DNA from: an uncultured Saprospiraceae bacterium
GTDB taxonomy: Bacteria; Bacteroidota; Bacteroidia; Chitinophagales; Saprospiraceae
Assembly: GCA_937926205.1 (NCBI GenBank)
Contig: CALEYL010000017.1
Coordinates: 62,001 to 126,000, forward strand
Length of the DNA: 64,000 nucleotides
Direction: 5' to 3'
Shown here: piece after piece, positions 53,622 to 61,969 of the stretch
Layout of the letters: each line of letters begins with the position of its first letter
How positions within the stretch are numbered: the stretch's first letter is position 1
The notes under the pieces: model-generated
Seen by the model: the letters and a program-made list of their open reading frames with translations, nothing else
Told to the model about the DNA's origin: nothing
Databases searched by the model: none
Program-made: the position numbers and the translations under genes

Positions 53622-55361
53622 TTAATTCTTCATCCCATACCGAAAATCAACCGGTACGCCACCCGCCAGCAAACGGCCATCCTTTTCGGTATACCTGCTG
53701 CGGGCCGGAATGAATACCAACACGCGGGCTGCATCTGACGGAATGCTGATCGCAACTTTGCCTTCTGCCCCATAGTGCAGGACTTTCCGGCTCACCGTGT
53801 CGTAAATGTCTACTTTTTTGTTGCCCACTTCTATGTAGACGGATTTGGTTTCCTCGTAAGGATTGTAGTAAAGATAGGTGGGGTATGCTTCATATTTGCG
53901 GAACATGTCCGTCGCAACACAATCCACGCGGAGAATTTGCGGCACATCCGTTGCCTGCATCGTGGCTCCAAAAATGCCGACATGACCGCTGCCATAAACA
54001 GAGAACATGGTTTCAGGAGGCATGCCCGGCGCCCATAGCGGGCCATCGCCCTGTGCAAAAGGGGAGATGCCCTCGTATTCTTTGTAATTGGATCCTTTGA
54101 TCAACCCTTCGTAGGCAATCACATTTTTGGTGATGGCCTTGCGATTGGGCAAAGCCTGCAAAGCATCGGGAATGTCGTAAGGATAAAACAAACGCGCCGT
54201 ATTTGCAGCGTTCAGGGCCCAACGGCCAACAGCGCGGGCATAGCGCTGGTCGTAGCGCAACATGGCGGTTAGCGGCCAGGCCAGGTCAAAAGTATTCATG
54301 CAGAAACCGTAGCCGCCGTGGTCGATGGTACTGCCCGACATGCCGCTGACATCGTATCCGCCCCAGTTATCGACAATCACCCCCCAGCCTTCCCGGCCTA
54401 CCGCGTCTCCGTCAAAAGTCCAGTTGATGAATTTTTGAACATCGTAATTCGCACCGGTTTCCGCGTTCAGGCGGGCAGCCATATATGGCGCAAAAGCCAT
54501 CAGGATTTCATACGACCGGTTTTCTTTCTGGCTTGCCAGGACGTCGAGCGCATTGCGGGCAGCGCGGAGGTATTTTTCATCGCCGAATTTTTGATATGCA
54601 GCGTACAATACAAAAGCATAACCTGCCGCCACGTCTTCCTGGGCAGGAATGTGGTTTTTGCCGGGCGTCATGGTTTTAAAATCAAAAAAAGAATAGCTGT
54701 AATTTTTTTCCAGCACCTGATCCGATTTGTAAAACTGCTCGGCGATGGTGCGCATGATTTCCTCGTAACCTGCTTCCTTCGGGTAATAATTGCCTACCGC
54801 ATAAAAAAGCACATTGTTGTAGATGTCGTACCAGTAGTCATTCCCATAGCCGCCACCAATGTGGGCGCCCTTGTTGGTAAAATTCTGTATGATGTTCCAG
54901 CCGTTGTCTTTGTTGAAATAGTTGCGCGCCATGCCGACGTAGTTGTAGCCGTCTTGATTACTCTTGTCAATACCCACCAAAGTGGCGCCGAGTATAGCCC
55001 CCAGCGCGCCCAGGGCTTCGTGGTTTTCGCCGCGGTTTACATCGGGCCCTTCGCGCACATCGCCTATGGCTGTATAGGTTCCAAAGGTCGTTTGCTGAAA
55101 GTTCCGTCTTTGCTCATCCAGCCAAATGAAAGGCAAAAAATCGCCTTTGGCCGTGTGGTCGAAAACATAGTGATCGAAATCCAGCGCCGTTTGCTTCCAG
55201 TCTTTTAAAACATAAGGCCGGGGCTGTTGCGGCATGGCTTCTATGCGCGGCACAACAAATTGCGCCACGGCAGCTGCCTGCGGCTCGAACGGCTTAACGG
55301 ACTGACAACCAGCTGCTGTGATCAGCAGGAAGAAGAGGAAGGTTTTGGTAAATTTTATCAT
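53622..55361 (-). CDS. Putative glycan-active lipoprotein (helical-barrel-like)
   Basis: 579 aa, lipobox TAAGC (Cys19). The body (~60-420) has helical repeats with acidic, Trp/Tyr-rich loops (GGGYGNDYWYDIYNNVLFYAV, split between residues ~165-190) recalling alpha/alpha-barrel glycan lyases or hydrolases, followed by a beta-sandwich (~470-570). No exact family is claimed. Its C-terminal half (RWALNAANTARLFYP onward) is similar to the start of the partial protein at the right edge. It follows the MFS gene by 20 bp. An outer-membrane glycan enzyme is likely; substrate unknown. Confidence 0.65.
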   Translation of the reverse strand: MIKFTKTFLFFLLITAAGCQSVKPFEPQAAAVAQFVVPRIEAMPQQPRPYVLKDWKQTALDFDHYVFDHTAKGDFLPFIWLDEQRRNFQQTTFGTYTAIGDVREGPDVNRGENHEALGALGAILGATLVGIDKSNQDGYNYVGMARNYFNKDNGWNIIQNFTNKGAHIGGGYGNDYWYDIYNNVLFYAVGNYYPKEAGYEEIMRTIAEQFYKSDQVLEKNYSYSFFDFKTMTPGKNHIPAQEDVAAGYAFVLYAAYQKFGDEKYLRAARNALDVLASQKENRSYEILMAFAPYMAARLNAETGANYDVQKFINWTFDGDAVGREGWGVIVDNWGGYDVSGMSGSTIDHGGYGFCMNTFDLAWPLTAMLRYDQRYARAVGRWALNAANTARLFYPYDIPDALQALPNRKAITKNVIAYEGLIKGSNYKEYEGISPFAQGDGPLWAPGMPPETMFSVYGSGHVGIFGATMQATDVPQILRVDCVATDMFRKYEAYPTYLYYNPYEETKSVYIEVGNKKVDIYDTVSRKVLHYGAEGKVAISIPSDAARVLVFIPARSRYTEKDGRLLAGGVPVDFRYGMKN

Positions 55362-55381
55362 TTCTTGTTTTTTTATTTGTA

Positions 55382-56632
55382 TTAAGCGGCTGCCTGCATG
55401 GCCTTATCTTTCAAAATATTCTTCGCCATAAAAACGGAAAGGAAGTGCACCAGCGCGATGACCAGCAGCGCATAACGCAGCGCAGCGTACTCACTGACAT
55501 AACGGGCCAGTACGATGAAAAGTCCGCATCCGAAAAGGCGTCCCACATAAAGACCAAGTTCGTGGTTGAATATGTAGGTAAACTCGTTGCGTTTTTCCTT
55601 AACAGCAACCGTATCAATGACTTTCAACTGGATCGGGAAATAGGCAATATCAAGCAAAGGCCGGGCAAAAATCAGGCACATTACAAAAAGGATCACGCCG
55701 AGCGAAGAATACAAACCCGCATTGAGCAAAGCGCCCAAAACAAACAGCGAAAGCCCGATCGTAAAAATGGCCAGTCGGTGTTTGGGTTTGCTGACCCGCC
55801 CCAGGGTGTAGAGCAACAAAGCCGACAGCAGGGCGCCAACGGATTGGATGAGCCCCAGGGAGCCTTCTTTCCCTACAAGCGTCAGTATCAACATCGTAGG
55901 CGCCGTCACGATATATCCCTGCGCTACGCCTTTCAGCGCGGCCAGCCCCAGCATTTTATTCCAAAGCCTGTCAAAATTAAAAAACAGGAAAGGCGCATTT
56001 TTGGGGTTTTGAAACCCGCCCCGATGCACCAAAACCGACGCAATGATTGTCAGCGCGAACACACAACCGGTTAGGATGTAATACGCAAAGTTGACGTTTC
56101 CGGAAAACCAGCCATTTTTTTGTGTCGCAGCGATGAAAGCGCCGGCACAAAACGGTACGATGATGCCCGTTATGGTATAAAAAAACGTCTCAATGCCGTA
56201 ATAGTAATTGCGGTTGCCGTCATTTGTGGTGTTCAGGGCCAGAAAATCGCGATTAGCCCAGAAAAAGCCGTACGACAAGCCCATGATCAGGCCTGCAAAA
56301 AACACCCCCGCTGTGTTGAGTTCATGCAACATCATCATTGCCGTCATGGAGACCCCGCTGAGCAGCATGCCCAAAGAATACAGCCTCGAAATGGGGACCC
56401 TTCTCAACAAAAAGCCATTGATCATAAAGGTCGTTGGAATACCGGTATAAACCGCCAGCTGGAAAATCACGACGAGGCTGATATCGGAAGAGTTGCGCAT
56501 GATGTAGGCTCCGATAAACAGCTCGATGATGGGCATGACAAGCCCATAAATAAGGTTGGTCAGCAACAACACCCGCATGCTGAGGGGGTGCGATTGAAAA
56601 AAACTGATTTCGCTTGTCGTTTTTTTGTTCAT
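55382..56632 (-). CDS. MFS transporter
   Basis: 416 aa with twelve predicted TM helices and short cytoplasmic loops, including a polar GFLLRRVPISRLYSLG after TM2-3 in the position of the MFS signature. It lies between GH130 and the glycan lipoprotein, so it probably imports the sugar or oligosaccharide that the GH130 enzyme splits, a pairing common in mannoside-phosphorylase loci. The 20-bp distance to the next gene indicates cotranscription. Confidence 0.83.
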   Translation of the reverse strand: MNKKTTSEISFFQSHPLSMRVLLLTNLIYGLVMPIIELFIGAYIMRNSSDISLVVIFQLAVYTGIPTTFMINGFLLRRVPISRLYSLGMLLSGVSMTAMMMLHELNTAGVFFAGLIMGLSYGFFWANRDFLALNTTNDGNRNYYYGIETFFYTITGIIVPFCAGAFIAATQKNGWFSGNVNFAYYILTGCVFALTIIASVLVHRGGFQNPKNAPFLFFNFDRLWNKMLGLAALKGVAQGYIVTAPTMLILTLVGKEGSLGLIQSVGALLSALLLYTLGRVSKPKHRLAIFTIGLSLFVLGALLNAGLYSSLGVILFVMCLIFARPLLDIAYFPIQLKVIDTVAVKEKRNEFTYIFNHELGLYVGRLFGCGLFIVLARYVSEYAALRYALLVIALVHFLSVFMAKNILKDKAMQAAA

Positions 56633-56649
56633 TGTTGGTGGTTGGTCGA

Positions 56650-56686
56650 ATATTCCGGGCAGGTGTCGGACACCTGCCCGGAATAT
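56650..56686. terminator. Near-perfect 37-nt palindrome between GH130 and MFS genes
   Basis: Arms ATATTCCGGGCAGGTGTC and GACACCTGCCCGGAATAT, 18 bp each, around a single G. No U-tract on the minus strand. It lies directly after the GH130 stop (56693) and 18 bp before the MFS start, so it can act as a 3' protector or partial terminator. Confidence 0.65.
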
Positions 56687-56692
56687 CCAAGA

Positions 56693-57739
56693 TTATCGCA
56701 ATCCATTCAAAATGGCTTCAATCGAAAACGTTGCGCCGCAAATGACCTCATCGGAAGCGCCATAGTACATTGTGATTTCGTCGCCTTTCACCAGATGCCC
56801 GTTGGTGAATACGACATTGCCAAAAAAGCCGCGTGTTTCGTAATCGGTTTCCGGTTCAAAGAGGGGGGCATCCGACCTGGCAAGCACTTTTGAAGGGTCT
56901 TTCAGGTCAAGTAGCAGGGCGCCCAGACAATAGCGGTGGGCATCATCAGCGCCGTGATAAATTTCCAGCCAACCTTCTGCTGTCCTGATCGGAGAAGCTC
57001 CTGCGCCTACGCGGGCACAGTCCCACATACCCGGACGGGTGCGCAACAGGCATTGGTGCCCGCCCCAGTTCAGGAGGTCGGGCGACGAAGCAATCCAGAT
57101 AAAATTGCCCCCGAGGTCTACCCCGGAAGGGCGGTGCAGGCAGTAGTAACTCCCGTCAATTTTTTCATCAAAAAGGGCGCAATCCTTGTTGTGAGGCGAC
57201 AAAATCATACCCTTTCGTTCAAATGTATGCCAATCGCGGGTACGCATCAGGCCAACACCGACGCCATTTTCAGACACCTGCGTATAGGTGAGGCAAAAAA
57301 CACCTTCAATCAGCGTGACCCGACAGTCTTCGATGCCAAAAGTTTCCAGAACGCCTTGTCCAAACAGGGTAGCAGGTCTGTCTTCGGGTTCATGAAAGTT
57401 TATGCCATCCTCACTGCAAACAAGCCTGAGGTGGGAAATGGTAGACAGGTAGGTAATGCCTTTGTAGCGCACCATCCTGGCATCCGACAAATCCAGATCA
57501 GGGTCGTTTTTTTCAAATTCAAGGATGTTCAGGGTTCCGTCATCCCGCCTTACGGGAAAGGAAATCCGCCCTTCCTGCTGCACCGGTCTTTCCGCTACAC
57601 GAAGTAAGAGCCAGATTTTTCCGTCAAATTCAAACACACCTGGATTCAGTACACATTCGATGATTAAATCAGGGGAACTGGGTTTTAGGTTTTTTGCTGA
57701 AAGGATGGGGTTTTCAGGAAATCTTTTTGCCATTTTCAT
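56693..57739 (-). CDS. Glycoside hydrolase family 130 protein (mannoside phosphorylase-like)
   Basis: 348 aa, five-bladed beta-propeller pattern. Family motifs include FPENPILSAKN at the start, NPGVFEFDGKIWLLLRVAE, the general-acid region FGIEDCRV with Asp138, HNKDCALF and GAGASPIRTAEGWLEIYHG. GH130 enzymes split beta-mannosides by phosphorolysis, giving mannose 1-phosphate, or hydrolyse them. In most members the acid motif is GxEDPR; here Pro is Cys. No signal peptide, so cytoplasmic. GGAGG lies 6 nt before ATG 57739, which fixes the start. Acts on sugar brought in by the neighbouring MFS carrier (inference). Confidence 0.9.
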   Translation of the reverse strand: MKMAKRFPENPILSAKNLKPSSPDLIIECVLNPGVFEFDGKIWLLLRVAERPVQQEGRISFPVRRDDGTLNILEFEKNDPDLDLSDARMVRYKGITYLSTISHLRLVCSEDGINFHEPEDRPATLFGQGVLETFGIEDCRVTLIEGVFCLTYTQVSENGVGVGLMRTRDWHTFERKGMILSPHNKDCALFDEKIDGSYYCLHRPSGVDLGGNFIWIASSPDLLNWGGHQCLLRTRPGMWDCARVGAGASPIRTAEGWLEIYHGADDAHRYCLGALLLDLKDPSKVLARSDAPLFEPETDYETRGFFGNVVFTNGHLVKGDEITMYYGASDEVICGATFSIEAILNGLR

Positions 57740-57757
57740 TTTATACCTCCAGGTTGA

Positions 57758-57802
57758 GAAAAAGAGGGCAAAGCTCCGGATGCGAATCGAAGCAATGCCC
57801 TC
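57758..57802 (-). terminator. Rho-independent terminator of the LamG gene
   Basis: On the minus strand GAGGGC (57802-57797) pairs with GCCCTC (57769-57764), with an inner GCTTCG/CGGAGC stem, and TTTTT follows at once. It lies between the LamG stop (57815) and the GH130 ribosome-binding site. Confidence 0.7.
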
Positions 57803-57814
57803 AAATTTGTTAAT

Positions 57815-60800
57815 TTACTGCTTATCAAATTTTACCGAGCCGAGATTTTTCCCGCCAAGGACAAAATTAAGGAAGTAGGTTCCAGAAGCATAATTTGCCA
57901 CGTCGATGGAAAATTGCGCCGCAGGAATTTCATTTTTCTCAAACTTCTGGCTTGCAACCTGCCTGCCCTGTACATCAAATACACGGAGCAACAAGGGTTG
58001 ATTGTTTGTAAAAGCATGATTGACCCAAAGGCGATCCACAACCGGGTTCGGATAAACCTCCCGGATCATCCGGAGCAGGTCCGTGCTTAGGTCTTCAGTA
58101 CCCGTGGTGCCAACGTTGTACAGGTTCTGAATTTCGGAAGCGGTCAGCGCCTTGTTGTAGATTTTCAGCTCGTCGAGCGCACCGATGAAGAATTGTCCGC
58201 CTTCAACCGGGTTGTTACCCATGCCCAGCGTCAAAGCCGTAGCGTTGAGTTTCGTCGGCACAGGCTTGATGTTGGCCTGTTCGCCGTTGACATAGATGAT
58301 GTCGTTCGTGCCGTCGTGTACCATCGTTACATACCACCAGAAATCGTTCACGAGCTCGTTGCCGTCGCCACTGTCCATATCTGAAATAAAAACAGGGAAC
58401 TGTGCATTGTTGCCGTTGGTCGTCCAAACGATTTTATGGTGTTCCGGCAGCGATATTTTCCAGCGCTGGCTCCAGTGGCCAAAATCAACGATGTACGCTT
58501 CTCCGTCGGCAGCAACAGTAGAATCCACACGTATCCAGAAACTCACCGTTGCAAAATCGGAGATCAGTTGCACCGCATTGGGCGCAACGATAGAATCACC
58601 GACGCCGTCAAATTTGATGTTCATCGCGCCGCCGTTCGGGTGTCCCGGTGTTTCAAAAGTCGGGTTGCCCCCAATGACGCCGTGATTGGCGTAAGGCGTT
58701 GCGTCGTTGGCGTTGCCCTCAAAAGGATAATGCGCTACGAGACCGGGTTCTCCCGTGTCAATTTCTGCACTTGTTGAAACGGTCAGTTCGGCAATAGTCG
58801 AGTTGTTACCAGCATTGTCATAAGCATACACTTCAAAAGAATAAAGCGTTTGCGCATCCAGTCCGTTGACCAATATCGAAGTGGTGGTAATGGAATCGTA
58901 GTAGATACCATCCACAAAAATTACATACCCGGCCACACCCCGGTCGTCAACAGACGCATCCCACGACAACAAGACCGAATTCGCACCAGTGGCTGCTGCG
59001 AGGTTGCCGGGTTCGCTTGGAGGCGTAACATCAGGCGTTTCTTCTTCGCCGGTTGTCACACTCAGCGTAGAAGGCAGCGACTCATTACCTGCCGCATCTA
59101 TGGCGCTGACGCCAAAACTGAACAGGGTTTGCGGAGCCAGGCCCGTCAGATCCACGCTTGTGTTTTCGGTGGTCATGATTTTTTCACCATCCTGATAAAG
59201 GTTGTAAGCCATGACCCCGACGTTATCGGTAGAAGCCCACCAGTTCAGATTCACACTGGTAAATACCACGCTTGCTGCGAGGTTGAGCGGCGCAGAAGGC
59301 GATTCCGTGTCGGTTACTGCAGGCGCCTGAGATTGAGCAATATAGAGAGCCAGGACTTCAGCGGCAGAGAGGGCCCGGTTGTAGATTTGCACTTCATCCA
59401 GTGAGCCGTCAAAAAAGTTACCCCCGTCGACCACATTGTAGCCCATGCCAAATGCATAGGTCGTACTGTTCAAAGTACCTGCCACGTTTTTTTCAGCGAC
59501 CTGAACGCCGTCCATGTAGATGTGGTCTTTAACGCCGTCGTGCGTCATGACAACGTGTTTCCAATCTCCCGTCGGCAATTCATTGCCGTCGCCGCTGTCC
59601 ATGTCGGAAATGCCCGAGCTGTTGTTGGTTGTCCAGACCAGCTTGCCGTGAGGCGGCAGCGATATTTTCCAACGTTCCTGCCAGCCGCCGAAAGAAAGGA
59701 CAAAGGCTTCGCTTCCGCTGGGTAATGCATTCACATTGATCCAGAAACTCACAGAGGTAAAATCGGAATTCAGCTGCGGAGAATTGGCCGCTGTAATGGC
59801 ATCACTGGTGCCATTGAAAGCGTAAGCATGGTTGGCCTGATCAAAACGATCATCACCCAATTGTGCGCCGCTTACCTGTGCGTTGTTGTGGAAAGGCGTT
59901 TCATCGGCAGCATTGCCGCTGAAAGTGTAATTCGCTACCAGTTCATCCGTAAAAACCGGCGTGGCTGCCTGAGAAGCGTAGAGCGCTGCAATTTCCGGGT
60001 CGCTCAGGGCGCGATTGTATATTTGAATTTCGTCCAGGCTGCCTTTGAAATAGTTACCGCCGTCAATTGGGTTGTTGCCAATGCCCAACGGAGACTGCGT
60101 CGCATTGAGTTTGCCGACGACGTTTTTTTCATTTGCGAGGGCGCCATTGATGAAAATTTTGTCTTTCGCGCCGTCGTGCACCATGACTACATGCCGCCAC
60201 TGCCCTACCGGCAGCTCGTTGCCGCCGCCACTGTCCATATCGGAGATGCCGTTTTCGTAATTGGTGGTGAATACCGGTTTGCCATGCGGAGGCAAGGAGA
60301 TTTTCCAACGCGACTGCCAGCCGCCGTTCGACATCAGATAGGCTTCGCTGGTAAGGGGAAGTTCGTCCACTTTTACCCAAAAACTTATGGTGGTATAATC
60401 CGAATTCAGCTGCACCGAATTGGCTACCAGCATCGAGTCAAGGCCGGTAAACTGGTATGCATTGGATGCGTAGTTGAAACGGTCAGCGGCTGGTTGCGCG
60501 CCGGCATTGGAAGCATCGTTTTTGAACTGCGAAGCATCTTCTGTACTGCCCGCAAACGGGTATTCCGCTACCAGATCCGTTGTTGCGCCCGGGAAAGTAG
60601 ATTCCGTGGCATACAAGTCTGCAACATCCGCATCGCTCAGCGCATAATTGTAAATTTCAACATCATCCAAAATACCATCGAACCAGTTGCCGCCATCTAC
60701 GGCATTGTAACCAATGCCCAATGGGTTGTCGGTGCTGTTCAGCGTGCCGGCTACTGCTTTGCTGGCTACCAAAGCGCCATCCATGAAGATTTTGTCATTG

Positions 60801-61924
60801 GTACCGTCGTGGGTGAACACGAGGTGTTTCCACACACCGGGTTCAAGCACATTGCCGTCGCCACTGTCCATATCGGAAATACCCGAACTGTTGTTGGTTG
60901 TCCAGACCGGTTTGCCATGCGAGGGCACCGAAACTTTGAAGCGCTCCTGCCAGCCACCAAAAGAAACGAGAAAGACCTCGCTGCTTGCCGGCAAAGTATG
61001 GGGTTTCACCCAAAGGCTAAGGCTGGTATAAGGCGAATTGAGTTGGGCTGAATTGCTTGCTTCAATTTCCGATGAAGTACCGTTGAACGCATAAGCGCTT
61101 TTACCGTAACCAAACCGGTCAGTCGCCGGCTTTACTTCTTTTGCCTGGCCGTGGTTGCGAAAAGCCGATCCATCCAGCGCATTGTTGCTAAATTCGTAAA
61201 AGGCAACACGATCCGGGCCGGCACCGGGTGCGGTGCTTTGGACGGTGTATAGGGCAGCAATTTGTCCTGCACTAAGGGCAACATTGTAAATCTGTATTTC
61301 ATCCAGATCCCCGTTGAAAAAGTTGCCGCCATCCACGGCATTGTAGCCTATACCGAGCGGCCGTATGGTATGGTTCATAATGCCGGCGACGTTTTTTTCC
61401 GCCACCTGAGCGCCATCTATGTAAATGATGTCTTTGACGCCGTCGTGTACAAATACGAGGTGTTTCCAGACACCGGCAACAAGTTCATTACCCGCACCGG
61501 CGTCCATGTCGGAGATGCCGGAGGCATTGTTGGTGGTCCACACCAATTTGCCGTGCGACGGCAGAGAAACTTTCCAGCGTTCCTGCCAGCCGCCAAAAGA
61601 CAGCAGGTAGGCTTCACTTTGTGCGGGAAGCTCGTTCACTTTTATCCAAAAACTAAGGGTCGTGTAATCGGAATTAAGCGCCGCTGAATTGGCCGCTTTC
61701 ATAAAATCCTGAACGCCGTCAAAGCTGAAAGCACTGTTTGCCAGGCCGAAGCGATCCTGCGTTGGTTTTGCTCCGTTGATGGAAGCGTTGTTGGCGTTGC
61801 CCGACTGGTCGTTGGCGCTACCCGAGAAAGGATAGTCGGCTACGGGAGTTTGTCCATATGCACCGGCAACTACCAGCAGCAGGGCACAAAGGATAAGGTA
61901 AATGGTTTGTAAGCGCTTGATCAT
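57815..61924 (-). CDS. Secreted protein with five LamG domains, two FN3 domains and a type IX sorting tail
   Basis: 1369 aa from ATG 61924 (a TTG four codons earlier is in frame). Signal peptide (~1-26). LamG/concanavalin-A-like modules at ~30-235, ~241-445, ~450-655 and ~660-865 are strongly alike (each with WKISLPxHGKxVWTTN, SDMDSGDGNE, DEIQIYNxAL). Fibronectin III domains occupy ~871-955 and ~963-1050, a fifth LamG ~1060-1265, and a Por secretion tail ~1275-1369 (VYPNPVVDRLWV). LamG modules bind carbohydrates. The tail directs export through the type IX system to the cell surface or medium. The gene precedes GH130 in a glycan locus, so a glycan-binding surface protein is likely. Confidence 0.9.
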   Translation of the reverse strand: MIKRLQTIYLILCALLLVVAGAYGQTPVADYPFSGSANDQSGNANNASINGAKPTQDRFGLANSAFSFDGVQDFMKAANSAALNSDYTTLSFWIKVNELPAQSEAYLLSFGGWQERWKVSLPSHGKLVWTTNNASGISDMDAGAGNELVAGVWKHLVFVHDGVKDIIYIDGAQVAEKNVAGIMNHTIRPLGIGYNAVDGGNFFNGDLDEIQIYNVALSAGQIAALYTVQSTAPGAGPDRVAFYEFSNNALDGSAFRNHGQAKEVKPATDRFGYGKSAYAFNGTSSEIEASNSAQLNSPYTSLSLWVKPHTLPASSEVFLVSFGGWQERFKVSVPSHGKPVWTTNNSSGISDMDSGDGNVLEPGVWKHLVFTHDGTNDKIFMDGALVASKAVAGTLNSTDNPLGIGYNAVDGGNWFDGILDDVEIYNYALSDADVADLYATESTFPGATTDLVAEYPFAGSTEDASQFKNDASNAGAQPAADRFNYASNAYQFTGLDSMLVANSVQLNSDYTTISFWVKVDELPLTSEAYLMSNGGWQSRWKISLPPHGKPVFTTNYENGISDMDSGGGNELPVGQWRHVVMVHDGAKDKIFINGALANEKNVVGKLNATQSPLGIGNNPIDGGNYFKGSLDEIQIYNRALSDPEIAALYASQAATPVFTDELVANYTFSGNAADETPFHNNAQVSGAQLGDDRFDQANHAYAFNGTSDAITAANSPQLNSDFTSVSFWINVNALPSGSEAFVLSFGGWQERWKISLPPHGKLVWTTNNSSGISDMDSGDGNELPTGDWKHVVMTHDGVKDHIYMDGVQVAEKNVAGTLNSTTYAFGMGYNVVDGGNFFDGSLDEVQIYNRALSAAEVLALYIAQSQAPAVTDTESPSAPLNLAASVVFTSVNLNWWASTDNVGVMAYNLYQDGEKIMTTENTSVDLTGLAPQTLFSFGVSAIDAAGNESLPSTLSVTTGEEETPDVTPPSEPGNLAAATGANSVLLSWDASVDDRGVAGYVIFVDGIYYDSITTTSILVNGLDAQTLYSFEVYAYDNAGNNSTIAELTVSTSAEIDTGEPGLVAHYPFEGNANDATPYANHGVIGGNPTFETPGHPNGGAMNIKFDGVGDSIVAPNAVQLISDFATVSFWIRVDSTVAADGEAYIVDFGHWSQRWKISLPEHHKIVWTTNGNNAQFPVFISDMDSGDGNELVNDFWWYVTMVHDGTNDIIYVNGEQANIKPVPTKLNATALTLGMGNNPVEGGQFFIGALDELKIYNKALTASEIQNLYNVGTTGTEDLSTDLLRMIREVYPNPVVDRLWVNHAFTNNQPLLLRVFDVQGRQVASQKFEKNEIPAAQFSIDVANYASGTYFLNFVLGGKNLGSVKFDKQ
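58150..61850 (-). repeat. Five LamG coding repeats (four in tandem, one after the FN3 pair)
   Basis: Four ~630-bp units run from about 61850 to 59330 and a fifth from about 58745 to 58130. DNA identity is high between units, for example near 59570-59650 and 60840-60920, indicating recent duplication or homogenisation. Confidence 0.75.
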
Positions 61925-61969
61925 AATGTATCTCAAATTTTGATTCTTAGAAAATAGGTTGAAATCGGT

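Noticed and set aside
57815..61924. LamG repeats as evidence of assembly duplication
   Set aside because: Units differ at many bases and encode a sensible multidomain protein with one signal peptide and one sorting tail, so they are genuine repeats.
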